From Lachnoclostridium sp. An14 (GTDB lineage Bacteria > Bacillota > Clostridia > Lachnospirales > Lachnospiraceae), in NCBI RefSeq assembly GCF_002160755.1, contig NZ_NFLE01000017.1, forward strand, positions 20,289 through 84,288: DNA of 64,000 bases, read 5' to 3'. This document shows positions 1 through 8,366 of this stretch, piece after piece. Position 1 is the stretch's first letter, and every line of letters starts with the position of its first letter. The position numbers were made by a program, and so were the translations under genes. The notes below the pieces were generated by a model. That model was not told the origin of the DNA. It saw only the letters and a program-made list of their open reading frames with translations, and made no database searches.

Positions 1-114
1 CAGTTCTTGGGAAAAGTATAGCTTTTAGTTATAGTTTATATGCCTTAATTCTGGATTTACAGCTATAGATAAACGGGTTATTATGGAAGAAACAGAATAG
101 AAAGAAGGGTGAGG

Positions 115-1005
115 GTGAAAACAGGGTATTTAAGGACGAGGGACGGCGCCCACATTTACTATGAGGACAGGGGGGAGGGAATTCCCATTCTGTTTGTGCC
201 AGGGCATATGTGTACCGTTCGGTTTTTTGACCGCTGTGCCGCGCTGCTGGAACGGGAGTTCCGGGTCATTGCCATGGACCCCAGAGGATTCGGCAATTCC
301 TCCAAAGTTCTCCACGGAAATACGGTGGAACGCCACTGTGATGACATTCACGAGCTCATAGAATATCTAGAGCTGGAGAAAACCGTGCTTTTGGGCTGGT
401 CTCTGGGTGGAAGTCTGGTGATGATGTACGCTCATAAATATGGGGAGGGCTGTCTGGGGGCTGTAGGGCTTTTAGACTGCGCACTGTTTCCGTTCTCAGA
501 GGAGGAGTGGAACCGCTACGGCGCCAGAGATTATGACATGGAAAAATGGTTCCGAAAATATGGTCTTTGGCTGGATGAGCCGGAAGTTTACTGCCAAAAC
601 TTTATTAAACGGGTGGGGGCAGGAATGTCGGAGCCGGAGCGGGAGCTGGTGAGACGGGAGATAAAAAAAACCCCGCCTTGGATCGGTTACGCGATCCATA
701 CAGATTGGTGTCATACGGATACGGAGCAGTATTTGAAGGATCTGACGGTTCCTGTGTATATCGCCGCGGGAGAGGATACCGGCATGAGCCGCCACTATCT
801 GGAGCAGGTGGGAGAGCGGGGAGAGCTGCATGAGTTTCTGGAGGGCGGGCACGCGTTTTTTTGGAATCAGGCAGAGCGGTTTGAGCAGTCATTGGAGCAG
901 TTTATCAGGAGAAAAACAGCAGGGGGTACGGCCTGCTGGGGGACAGATTCAAATTTCAAAAGGGGGAGTCTAAATGAAAACATTGTCGCTCACGGGAGCC
1001 TGTGA
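115..1005 (+). CDS. Alpha/beta hydrolase
   Basis: Soluble hydrolase of the alpha/beta fold. Counting from the GTG at 115, the nucleophile elbow GWSLGG places Ser96, with Asp221 in AGEDTG and His246 in EGGHAFF completing a normal triad; HG-type oxyanion residues lie in PGHMC near residue 29. An in-frame GTG at 109 would add two residues, but AGAAGGG at 103-109 overlaps it and is better spaced for 115. About 296 aa, slightly long because the last 30 residues run into the next gene (32-bp overlap). It heads a run with a DUF6282 protein and a TRAP transporter, so it may act on an imported ester or a ring-cleavage-type product. Substrate unknown; a C-C hydrolase is equally possible. Confidence 0.85.
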   Translation: MKTGYLRTRDGAHIYYEDRGEGIPILFVPGHMCTVRFFDRCAALLEREFRVIAMDPRGFGNSSKVLHGNTVERHCDDIHELIEYLELEKTVLLGWSLGGSLVMMYAHKYGEGCLGAVGLLDCALFPFSEEEWNRYGARDYDMEKWFRKYGLWLDEPEVYCQNFIKRVGAGMSEPERELVRREIKKTPPWIGYAIHTDWCHTDTEQYLKDLTVPVYIAAGEDTGMSRHYLEQVGERGELHEFLEGGHAFFWNQAERFEQSLEQFIRRKTAGGTACWGTDSNFKRGSLNENIVAHGSL

Positions 1006-1861
1006 CCTGCATATCCATTCATCACCGGACATTGTGGACCGGATTGGCAATGATGTGGAGATCGCAAGACGGGCGCGGGATGCGGGAATGCGGGCTATCG
1101 TGTATAAATGCGTGCTGGAGCCTACGGTATCGAGGGCCTGGCACACCATGGAACAGGTGGAGGGCATTTCCGTATTCGGAGGCATTGTGCTGGATCACCA
1201 CGTAGGGGGAATCAATCCCTCAGCTGTGGAACCCGTGATCAAAATGGGAGGAAAAGTGGTGTGGCTGCCTACCTATCACGCCCAAGGGCACGCGGAGGCC
1301 TTTGGAGCAATCGGGAGCTTTGGATATGTGGAGGAGGAGAGAAAGGGGTATTGTCTGGAGCCTATTACCATTTTGCGGGAGGACGGACGAATTCGGGATG
1401 AGGTGCTGACGGTCATGGAGCAGTGCCGGGAGGCGGACATCATCCTAGCCACCGGGCACATCAGCAAGAGGGAGACCTATCTTTTGGCAAAGGAGGCCAA
1501 GGCGCGGGGATTTCACAAGCTGGTGGTCAACCATCCTTTTTTCAGGGTTCCAAAGATGACGGTGGAAGAAGTGGGGGCGTTGGTGGAACTGGGCGCGTAT
1601 GTGGAATTTTGCGCCAACGAGTTGTGTCCCATTCCAGAAAGCGCCAATCTGTATGATTATATCGAGTGTTTCCGGCGTTTTGGGGTTTCTCGTTTTATAT
1701 TGGCATCCGATGCCGGGCATAACAGAAAGGGATGGCCGGCGGAAGAACTTAGAATTTTTGCCCAGCTATTGGGCTATGCGGGAGTCGGAACGGAGGAGCT
1801 GAAACAAATGCTCTGCGATAATTATGTGGAGCTTCTGGGACTTTCAGAATCTGGAAAATAG
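974..1861 (+). CDS. DUF6282 family metal-dependent hydrolase-like protein
   Basis: 295-aa cytoplasmic protein resembling the amidohydrolase/PHP superfamily. The metal-binding HxH signature DLHIH is at residues 11-15, and further candidate ligands are seen in LDHHVGG, ATGHIS, NHPFF and SDAGH, in the order expected of a TIM-barrel hydrolase. ATG at 974 has AAAAGGGGGAG just upstream. It overlaps the hydrolase gene and precedes the TRAP operon by about 80 bp, so all five genes probably serve one substrate. The DUF6282 assignment rests on the overall pattern; the reaction is not known. Confidence 0.75.
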   Translation: MKTLSLTGACDLHIHSSPDIVDRIGNDVEIARRARDAGMRAIVYKCVLEPTVSRAWHTMEQVEGISVFGGIVLDHHVGGINPSAVEPVIKMGGKVVWLPTYHAQGHAEAFGAIGSFGYVEEERKGYCLEPITILREDGRIRDEVLTVMEQCREADIILATGHISKRETYLLAKEAKARGFHKLVVNHPFFRVPKMTVEEVGALVELGAYVEFCANELCPIPESANLYDYIECFRRFGVSRFILASDAGHNRKGWPAEELRIFAQLLGYAGVGTEELKQMLCDNYVELLGLSESGK

Positions 1862-1938
1862 AGGATGGGGAGCGAAAATCTGTGTTGTCATTGAAACTGG
1901 GCATTTATAGCAATTTTCAGAGAAAAGGAGAGGGCAAT

Positions 1939-3018
1939 ATGAGGAAAAAAATGTGGAAACAGATGGTGGCAGTGAGCGTGGCGGCAGGAATGATGGCGAT
2001 GTCTTTGGCTGGCTGTCAAAATACGGATACACCGGAAAGCGCGGCGGTTCCGGAGGCAGGGGATACATCGGCAGAGGCCGGGGGCTTTGAGGAAATGACT
2101 ATTAAGCTGGGCCATGGTTCTTCTCCCGCAGACGATGATCCCTATCATATTCTGGCTATGAATTTCAAAGAGAATGTGGAGGAGGCCACAGGCGGAAAGG
2201 TGACTGTGGAAATTTTCCCCAGCGGACAGCTGGGCGGTGAGATGGACAGTTATGAAGGCCTGGGAATGGGAACGGTAGATATGTGCATTGCCACGGCTAA
2301 TATTTTCGGCCTGTACGATGAACGGACCACTATTATGGATATGCCGTTTTTGCTGCAGGATGAGGAGTCGGCCCAGAAACTTCTGGACAGCGATCTGATC
2401 CAGGGAGTACTGGAAGAACTGTCCGACACCACGGGCGCCGTCCATCTGGGCTTTGGTTCTGGCGGATTCCGTCACATTTTTAATAATGTGCGGCCTATTT
2501 ACAAGCCGGAGGATTTAAAGGATGTAAAACTGCGGGTGCCGGAGACTACCATATTTGTGGATACCTTCGCCGCCCTGGGAGCCAATGTAACGCCTATGAC
2601 TTATTCGGAAACTTATACGGGAATCCAGCAAAAGACCATTGACGGAATCGAGGTTCCGATTGGAAATGGGTACACAGTAGGCTATTACGAGGTCTGCGAC
2701 TATCTGTCCCTGACCAGGCATTTCTACAATGCCCTCTCTTTGAGCATTAGCAAAAGCCTGTATGATGGGATGTCCCCGGAGCTGCAGCAGATCCTAAAGG
2801 ACGCGGCGGTAAAGGCTGGCCAGGATCAGCGGATTTCCGTGGCGGAGAATGAGGCTGGACAGCTGGAGGCGATGAAGGAGTCCGGAATTCAAGTAAACGA
2901 GATCGACGACGTGGAGCAGTTCCGCGCTCTGGTACAGCCGATCTACGACAATTACAGAGACAATATCAGCGCTGACATTTACAGCCAGGCGATGGAGATT
3001 TTAGGAATCGAGGAATAG
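1939..3018 (+). CDS. TRAP transporter substrate-binding lipoprotein (DctP family)
   Basis: Extracytoplasmic solute receptor of a tripartite ATP-independent periplasmic transporter, about 359 aa. The ATG at 1939 follows AAAGGAGAGG and gives a lipoprotein signal peptide ending in the lipobox SLAGC near residue 26. The DctP fold is recognisable by GGKVTVEIFPSGQLGG, by PFLLQDEESAQKLL, and by KLRVPETTIFVDTFAALGA, which carries the conserved carboxylate-binding arginine. Followed after 16 bp by the small and large membrane subunits. The ligand is probably an organic acid, as for most DctP receptors, and may be the substrate of the two upstream hydrolases. Confidence 0.92.
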   Translation: MRKKMWKQMVAVSVAAGMMAMSLAGCQNTDTPESAAVPEAGDTSAEAGGFEEMTIKLGHGSSPADDDPYHILAMNFKENVEEATGGKVTVEIFPSGQLGGEMDSYEGLGMGTVDMCIATANIFGLYDERTTIMDMPFLLQDEESAQKLLDSDLIQGVLEELSDTTGAVHLGFGSGGFRHIFNNVRPIYKPEDLKDVKLRVPETTIFVDTFAALGANVTPMTYSETYTGIQQKTIDGIEVPIGNGYTVGYYEVCDYLSLTRHFYNALSLSISKSLYDGMSPELQQILKDAAVKAGQDQRISVAENEAGQLEAMKESGIQVNEIDDVEQFRALVQPIYDNYRDNISADIYSQAMEILGIEE

Positions 3019-3034
3019 AATAGGAGAGAGGCGT

Positions 3035-3517
3035 ATGAGGAAAGTGCTTTTGACGGCTGCGGACAAGCTGTTGTGGCTGTACTGCGCGGCAGGACTGATA
3101 TTTCTGGGGCTGGTGGTGCTCACCACATTTTTGCAGGTAGCTACCAGGTATTTTCTGGAGACCTCTCTGTCATGGACGGAGGAGGGCGCGAGATACTCGT
3201 TTATTTGGATGAGTATGATGGGAGCGTCTCTGGCTACCAGGCACGGCAGCAACGCTGCTATTGACATCATCGGGGATTTTCTGCGCGGAAAGGCAAAGGC
3301 AGCCCATTCTATCCTGGTGCAGTGCTCCATCATTTTGGCATCGGCAGTGATCGGAGTGTACGGAGTGTCCATGGCGGAAGTTATGATGGTAAGAAACAGC
3401 GCGGCTCTGGGGATTCCCATGGGATACGTGTACATTGCAATTCCTGTGGGCTGTGCGGGGATCGTGGTTCAGTGCCTGGCAAACCTGGCAGAAATGGGAA
3501 AAGGGGGTGACTGCTGA
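3035..3517 (+). CDS. TRAP transporter small permease (DctQ family)
   Basis: 160-aa membrane protein with four hydrophobic segments and the typical DctQ phrases RYFLETSLSWTEEGARY and MGASLATRHGSNAAIDI. It forms the small membrane subunit that pairs with DctM. ATG at 3035 is preceded by AGGAGAGAG. Its stop codon overlaps the start of the large subunit (TGATG), indicating translational coupling. Length and motifs are normal for the family. Confidence 0.92.
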   Translation: MRKVLLTAADKLLWLYCAAGLIFLGLVVLTTFLQVATRYFLETSLSWTEEGARYSFIWMSMMGASLATRHGSNAAIDIIGDFLRGKAKAAHSILVQCSIILASAVIGVYGVSMAEVMMVRNSAALGIPMGYVYIAIPVGCAGIVVQCLANLAEMGKGGDC

Positions 3518-4797
3518 TGGCGGCGATTCTATTCGGTCTGATGTTCGGATTTATGCTTTTGGGAATCCCTATCGCGTTCAGCATTGCTCTTTCTACCGGA
3601 GGTTTTCTGGTTTTAACGGATTCCGGCCCCCTGCTGCTTCTGGCTCAGAGATTTTTCCTGGGAATGGATTCCTTTGTACTGCTGGCGGTGCCTTTGTTTA
3701 CCCTGACGGGCTATTTGATGGAACAGTGCGGTCTGTCCCGCAGGCTGATTGAGTGGGTGGAGTGTATTTTTGGTCGGATCCGCGGCAGTGTAGGGGTAGT
3801 TACCATTGTGTCTTGCGCGATCTTCGCCGCTCTGGTAGGCTCTGGACCAGCGACGATCGCGGCCATTGGGGCGCTGATGATGCCGGCACTTTTAAAGAGC
3901 GGTTACAGTCAGGAGACATCAGCCGGCATGGTGGCAGCTGGGGGTGCTTTGGGGCCCATCATTCCGCCCAGTGTGGGGATGATTGTGTATGGTTCCACGA
4001 TGAATGTGAGCATCCCGAAAATGTTTATGTCCGCGATCATACCGGGAATCATGATGATTTTTGCGCTGATTATTGTTAATTTCATCATGGTGAGAAAGCA
4101 AAACATTCCTCCAAGCGAAAAAACGTATACGGCGAAAGAAAAGCTGGTGCGCACGTGGAAAGCTTTGCCGGCCCTTCTGCTGCCGGTGATCATTTTAGGC
4201 GGGATTTACGGCGGAATTTTCACAGCGACGGAGGCCGCGGTGGTTTCTGTGGTATACAGCATGATCGTGGGCACGTTCCTGGGAGAACTGAAACTGAAAA
4301 AACTGGGCCATGCCATGGCCAGCGCAGTGGAGACTTCGGCTATGATTTCCCTTATTCTTGGCGTGTCCAACCTGTTTGGCTGGATCCTGGCTTACGCGAA
4401 GATTCCCCAGGCTATCGCCGATCTGGTGATCCCCATCGTTCAGACAAAGGCGGTGTATCTGGTGGTGCTGTGTATCCTGATGCTGATTGTAGGCGCGCTG
4501 ATGGAGACCCTTACCAGCATTGTGATTCTGGCACCGATTCTGGCGCCCATCGGTATCGAGCTGGGGATCGACCCACTGGTGGTAGGTATGGTATTTTGCC
4601 TGAGCTTGATCATTGGTGTGGTGACGCCGCCATTTGGGGTAAACCTGTTTACGGTGACCTCCACTGCCGGGATTTCCTTCCGGCGGGTAGTGAAGGGAGC
4701 AGCTCCGTTTATTTTAGCTTTGATTGTGGTAGTGCTGCTGGTGTCTCTATTCCCGCAGATTCTGCTGATCTTGCCGAATCTGCTGATGAAAGGGTAA
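3517..4797 (+). CDS. TRAP transporter large permease (DctM family)
   Basis: 426-aa polytopic membrane protein with about 12 hydrophobic segments. Family signatures include AALVGSGPATIAAIGALMMP and GGALGPIIPPS in the first half and GALMETLTSIVILAPILAPI plus GVVTPPFGVNLF in the second, the two re-entrant-loop regions of DctM/IT-superfamily carriers. It carries out sodium-coupled uptake of the ligand delivered by the upstream receptor. A GC-rich hairpin 35 bp after its stop probably ends the operon. Confidence 0.93.
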   Translation: MAAILFGLMFGFMLLGIPIAFSIALSTGGFLVLTDSGPLLLLAQRFFLGMDSFVLLAVPLFTLTGYLMEQCGLSRRLIEWVECIFGRIRGSVGVVTIVSCAIFAALVGSGPATIAAIGALMMPALLKSGYSQETSAGMVAAGGALGPIIPPSVGMIVYGSTMNVSIPKMFMSAIIPGIMMIFALIIVNFIMVRKQNIPPSEKTYTAKEKLVRTWKALPALLLPVIILGGIYGGIFTATEAAVVSVVYSMIVGTFLGELKLKKLGHAMASAVETSAMISLILGVSNLFGWILAYAKIPQAIADLVIPIVQTKAVYLVVLCILMLIVGALMETLTSIVILAPILAPIGIELGIDPLVVGMVFCLSLIIGVVTPPFGVNLFTVTSTAGISFRRVVKGAAPFILALIVVVLLVSLFPQILLILPNLLMKG

Positions 4798-4831
4798 TGG
4801 CAGTACGGCCGGGAAAGATGGGAAAGGGTGA

Positions 4832-4864
4832 GAGGCTGGCCGCGGGGAGACTGCGGCCGGCCTC
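4832..4864 (+). terminator. Hairpin after the TRAP operon
   Basis: Inverted repeat GAGGCTGGCCGC / GCGGCCGGCCTC, a 12-bp stem with one G-T wobble, loop GGGGAGACT. Only a short GTTTAC follows, so termination may be partial. Confidence 0.6.
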
Positions 4865-4909
4865 GTTTACGCGGATGGGGAAATGACGGTGAAACTATCT
4901 TGAAACCAC

Positions 4910-4927
4910 CTTAAAGTGAGATTTAAG
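4910..4927. promoter_or_regulatory. Inverted repeat upstream of the nickel/lar promoter
   Basis: CTTAAA-N6-TTTAAG, perfect 6+6 symmetry, 20 bp upstream of the -35 box at 4947. A possible operator for a dimeric regulator; no regulator is identified. Confidence 0.3.
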
Positions 4928-4946
4928 TATAAGTTTCTAAACTAAA

Positions 4947-4975
4947 TTGACAATTTCCAAAATTCCCTATATAAT
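4947..4975 (+). promoter_or_regulatory. Consensus sigmaA promoter
   Basis: TTGACA at 4947-4952, 17-bp spacer, TATAAT at 4970-4975: both boxes match the consensus exactly. Transcription would start near 4982, about 490 nt before the first transporter gene, giving an unusually long leader. Confidence 0.85.
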
Positions 4976-4981
4976 AAAAAC

Positions 4982-5243
4982 AATTCGTCCGCACAAGCGG
5001 TCTAAAAGGTCCAGAAGGGCCTGGAATCGAACTCTTTGGAACGTGAAACGGGAGGGGGATTCCGCATCGGTTATTATTACATAGAATGGATCAGATTTAC
5101 AAAGCGCTGTTTCCAAATACAGCCATTGTGAAATGGGATTGTTAAACGGAATATAGGATGTCATTCTAATATAATTTTATAGGAAAGAAATTGTACCAGG
5201 AAGGGAAATTGCTCGGAGAGAGCGTCTTTTTCTGGTATTTTTT
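4982..5243 (+). ncRNA. Candidate structured leader or small RNA, about 260 nt
   Basis: Lies between a perfect promoter and an intrinsic terminator and has no convincing ORF. Visible pairings are CCGC/GCGG with loop ACAA (4991-5002), AGGTCC/GGGCCT with loop AGAA (near 5009-5024), GGAATC/GATTCC (near 5022-5068), GCTGT/ACAGC (near 5104-5122), CCATT/AATGG with loop GTGA (near 5123-5136), and a possible closing stem ACAATT/AATTGT joining 4980 to 5194. This is either a free-standing RNA or the aptamer part of an attenuated leader for the downstream importer. No known family was recognised. The 675 bases 4798-5472 otherwise hold only the sites listed. Confidence 0.4.
5194..5243 (+). terminator. Intrinsic terminator inside the leader of the importer-lar operon
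   Basis: TACCAG at 5194-5199 pairs with CTGGTA at 5232-5237, with A-rich and T-rich arms and an inner GCTC/GAGC, followed directly by six T. It would stop transcripts 230 bp before the first gene unless an alternative fold prevents it. Confidence 0.6.
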
Positions 5244-5286
5244 GTGTCCTAGGAAACTGCGTCTCCTATGACGCAAAAGCCTCCAG
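5240..5286 (+). repeat. Intergenic hairpin repeat, copy 1
   Basis: Stem TTTTGTGTC / GACGCAAAA with inner AGGA / TCCT, then AGCCTCC. The right arm TCCTATGACGCAAAAGCCTCC is nearly identical to the corresponding parts of the copies at 46099 and 61826. Confidence 0.65.
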
Positions 5287-5389
5287 TGTGTGTTGGTGCG
5301 CACACTCTTTGTGCGGCAGGAAACGGCGCCGCCTGCGGATGACATTCAAGGTTCTGGCGAGGGGAGCAGTTTCATGAGAAACGGGACCG

Positions 5390-5407
5390 CCGGCACAGAG
5401 CCGGTTC
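5390..5407 (+). repeat. 18-bp element shared by two intergenic regions, copy A
   Basis: CCGGCACAGAGCCGGTTC, 17 of 18 identical to 7319-7336. One copy precedes the binding-protein gene, the other the first permease gene of the same operon. Confidence 0.4.
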
Positions 5408-5472
5408 CGGCGAACTATCCCGCGATCCGTCATCGGACACAGGCGGAGACCTGCGGACGGAAAGGAGACAGG

Positions 5473-7197
5473 ATGAAGATGACAAAACGACACAGCAGGA
5501 AATACAGAAAAATCACAGGGATCGCCCTCTGCGCGGCCATGGCGGCCGGATTGCTTGCAGGCTGCGGCGGGACAGGAACGGAAAACAGCGGAAATACCGG
5601 GGCTCCCGGAGGGGAATCGGGAGTTCCCGGCGCGGCGGCGGAATCCGGCGCCAGTTCGTCTTCCGGCGGAGCAGCCGCGGCCGGGGAAGGCACCGCGAAA
5701 GACTCTGTGGTAGTGGTCATGGGCCCTACCTCCGAGCCAGAATCAGGATTTGATCCGGCCTACGGCTGGGGCGCCGGCGAGCACGTTCATGAGCCTCTGA
5801 TCCAGAGCACGCTGACGGTGACCACAGCGGATCTGGAGATTGCCTATGATTTGGCGACGGATATGAAGGTCAGCGAGGACGGCCTCACGTGGACGGTGGA
5901 CATCCGGGACGGCGTGGCGTTTACAGACGGAGAGCCTCTGACGGCGGAGGACGTGGCCTTTACCTACAACACACTGCGGGACACCAGCTCTGTCAACGAC
6001 TTTACCATGTTAAAAGAGGCGGTGGCTGTGGACGGCGACACGGTGGAATTTCACATGAACCGCCCGTATTCCATCTGGCCCTACACCATGGCGATTGTGG
6101 GTATCGTACCGGAACACGCCTACGGCCCGGACTACGGGCAGCATCCTGTGGGCTCCGGACGGTATATGCTGAAACAATGGGATAAAGGCCAGCAGGTGAT
6201 CCTGGAGGCCAATCCCGATTACTACGGGGAGGCGCCGAAGATGAAACAGGTGACGATCCTGTTTATGGAGGAGGACGCGGCCTTCGCGGCGGTGATGGCG
6301 GGCCAGGCGGATCTGGCCTACACAGCCGCCTCCTACGGAGATCTGACGGTGGACGGTTATAATCTGCTGGCTTTTGAGACGGTGGACAACCGGGGCTTTA
6401 ACCTTCCGGCTATCCCGGCAGGTTCCACGGATGAAAACGGCGTCCCCCTGGGAAATGATTTTACCTGTGATGTCAATGTGCGCCGCGCCATCAATCTGGC
6501 CATCGACCGGGAAGAAATGATCCAGAACGTGCTGAACGGCTACGGAACCGCTGCCTACAGCATCTGCGACAAAATGCCCTGGTACAACGAGGCGGCCCAG
6601 GTAACCTATGATCCGGAACAGGCGGCCCGCCTGCTGGATGAGGCCGGCTGGGTCATGGGAGCCAATGGGATCCGAGAAAAGGACGGTGCAAAGGCAGAAT
6701 TTACCCTTATGTATTCCGCGGGGGATTCCGTCCGCCAGGCGCTTTCCGAGGACACGGCGAACCAGCTGAGGGAGCTGGGCATTGATGTGACGGTGGAGGG
6801 CGTTGGCTGGGATGTGGCCTATGACAGGGCTCAGTCCACCCCCATGCTCTGGGGTTGGGGCGCCCACACCCCGATGGAACTTTATAACATTTACCACACC
6901 GCCCCAGGCGGAACATACGCTCAGTACTCCCCGTATTTCAACGAAACCGTGGATCAGTACATGGACGAGGCCCTGGCCAGCAGCAGTTTGGAGGAATCCT
7001 ATGAGCTCTGGAAAAAAGCCCAGTGGGACGGGGAAACGGGCGTGACGGCGGACGGCGACATCCCGTGGATCTGGCTGGTGAACATTGACCACCTCTACTG
7101 GAGCCGCGAAGGCCTGAAGGTGGCGGAGCAGAAACTGCACCCCCACGGCCACGGCTGGAGCATTGTAAATAATGTGGATCAGTGGAGCTGGGAGTAG
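5473..7197 (+). CDS. ABC transporter family-5 substrate-binding lipoprotein, probably nickel
   Basis: 574-aa extracellular solute-binding protein of the peptide/nickel (SBP_bac_5) family. The ATG at 5473 follows AAAGGAGACAGG and gives a lipoprotein signal peptide with lipobox LLAGC near residue 33, then a Gly/Ser/Ala-rich linker of about 45 residues. Family phrases include DGLTWTVDIRDGVAFTDGEPLTA, PVGSGRYML and VRRAINLAIDREEM. Longer upstream frames are not used because they lack a Shine-Dalgarno site. A His-rich C-terminal segment (LHPHGHGW) may help bind metal. Sequence alone cannot separate nickel from peptide; the nickel assignment rests on larB/larC/larE being downstream in the same strand run. 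Confidence 0.85.
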   Translation: MKMTKRHSRKYRKITGIALCAAMAAGLLAGCGGTGTENSGNTGAPGGESGVPGAAAESGASSSSGGAAAAGEGTAKDSVVVVMGPTSEPESGFDPAYGWGAGEHVHEPLIQSTLTVTTADLEIAYDLATDMKVSEDGLTWTVDIRDGVAFTDGEPLTAEDVAFTYNTLRDTSSVNDFTMLKEAVAVDGDTVEFHMNRPYSIWPYTMAIVGIVPEHAYGPDYGQHPVGSGRYMLKQWDKGQQVILEANPDYYGEAPKMKQVTILFMEEDAAFAAVMAGQADLAYTAASYGDLTVDGYNLLAFETVDNRGFNLPAIPAGSTDENGVPLGNDFTCDVNVRRAINLAIDREEMIQNVLNGYGTAAYSICDKMPWYNEAAQVTYDPEQAARLLDEAGWVMGANGIREKDGAKAEFTLMYSAGDSVRQALSEDTANQLRELGIDVTVEGVGWDVAYDRAQSTPMLWGWGAHTPMELYNIYHTAPGGTYAQYSPYFNETVDQYMDEALASSSLEESYELWKKAQWDGETGVTADGDIPWIWLVNIDHLYWSREGLKVAEQKLHPHGHGWSIVNNVDQWSWE

Positions 7198-7318
7198 GAC
7201 GAATATCCTGCGGCCTGGTGAATCCCAAAGCAGGGAAAACGTGATAAAGCATGGTAGAGCCTGGGAGGCCTCACCGGTGAAACAGCCGGCTAATCCGTGA
7301 GTGTACCAGCGCCTGGAA

Positions 7319-7336
7319 CCGGCACAGAGCGGGTTC
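7319..7336 (+). repeat. 18-bp element shared by two intergenic regions, copy B
   Basis: CCGGCACAGAGCGGGTTC in the 179-bp gap between binding protein and permease; one mismatch to copy A at 5390. It lies in a possible hairpin with arms CCAGCG (7306-7311) and CGCTGG (7336-7341). Confidence 0.4.
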
Positions 7337-7376
7337 GCTGGACAGAATCACAAAACAGAACGAGGAGGAGAGAAAC

Positions 7377-8366
7377 ATGGACAACGCGAAATGGATCGCC
7401 GGACAGCTCATACGTATGATGGTGCTGCTGGTTTTTGTGGCTGCGGCAGTATTTCTGCTGCTGTCCATCTCTCCCGTGGATCCCCTGACCACCAACGTGG
7501 GCCAGACCGCCCTGGGCGCCATGAGCCCGGAGCAGGTGGAAAAGCTGAGGGAATACTGGGGTGTGGGCGTGCCGCCGCTCTCCCGTTTCGCAGGCTGGGC
7601 GAAGGACGTTCTGCGGGGAGATCTGGGCGTTTCCCTTCTGTACCGCAGGCCGGTGGCCGAGGTGATCGGCGAGCGTTTTGTAAACTCCGTATGGCTTATG
7701 GCTGCCGCCTGGCTGCTGTCCGGCGCCATCGGCTTTCTTCTGGGCATCCTGGCTGGCCGGAAACGGGGCGGGCTGGCAGATAAGCTGGTGACGGGCTACT
7801 GCCTGATGACCGCCAGCACACCGGCGTTCTGGATTGCCATGGTGCTCCTTATGGTGTTCGCGGTGTGGCTGAAATGGCTGCCCATCGGACTGGCGGTGCC
7901 CATTGGGACGGCTGCCGCGGAGGTGAGCCTGGGGGACCGGGTGATCCATATGATTCTGCCGGCCCTGGCTTTGAGCCTGACGGGGATTTCCAACATTGCC
8001 CTGCACACCAGGGAAAAGCTGGCGGAGGTGATGGAGAGCGACTACGTGCTCTTTGCCAGGGCCAGGGGAGAGTCGGAAGGCTCCATTCTCCTGCGCCACG
8101 GCCTGCGGAACATCGCCCTGCCTGCCCTGACCCTGCAATTTGGCTCTGTCAGCGAGATTTTTGGCGGTTCGGTACTGGTGGAACAGGTATTTTCCTATCC
8201 AGGCCTGGGACAGGCCGCGGTGACGGCGGGACTGGGGAGCGATGTGCCCCTGCTTATGGGAATTACGGTGATCAGCGCCGCCCTGGTGTTTGGAGGAAAC
8301 ACGGCGGCCAACATTTTATACGGTCTCATAGACCCAAGGATGCGGAAAGGAAGGCGGAAATCATGA
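7377..8366 (+). CDS. ABC transporter permease, NikB/DppB type
   Basis: 329-aa inner-membrane permease with six predicted membrane spans. N-terminal FLLLSISPVDPL and the cytoplasmic EAA-like loop DYVLFARARGESEGSILLRHGLRN are diagnostic of the DppB/NikB family, as is EQVFSYPGLGQ near the C-terminus. ATG at 7377 follows GAGGAGAG. Its stop overlaps the next start in ATGA. It forms the heterodimeric channel with the next gene product. Confidence 0.9.
   Translation: MDNAKWIAGQLIRMMVLLVFVAAAVFLLLSISPVDPLTTNVGQTALGAMSPEQVEKLREYWGVGVPPLSRFAGWAKDVLRGDLGVSLLYRRPVAEVIGERFVNSVWLMAAAWLLSGAIGFLLGILAGRKRGGLADKLVTGYCLMTASTPAFWIAMVLLMVFAVWLKWLPIGLAVPIGTAAAEVSLGDRVIHMILPALALSLTGISNIALHTREKLAEVMESDYVLFARARGESEGSILLRHGLRNIALPALTLQFGSVSEIFGGSVLVEQVFSYPGLGQAAVTAGLGSDVPLLMGITVISAALVFGGNTAANILYGLIDPRMRKGRRKS

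Noticed and set aside
5030..5045. GTTCGATTCC-like piece on the minus strand resembling a tRNA T arm.
   Set aside because: No acceptor, D or anticodon arms can be built around it.
4967..5164. 65-residue ORF on the minus strand in the importer leader.
   Set aside because: No ribosome-binding site, and it lies across a consensus promoter and hairpins on the other strand.
5430..5460. GGAGACCTGC at 5445-5454 resembles the B12 box of cobalamin riboswitches.
   Set aside because: The other invariant parts (the GCGGTCCCGC-ACTGT core and GGTGAAA region) are not found in the preceding 200 bases.
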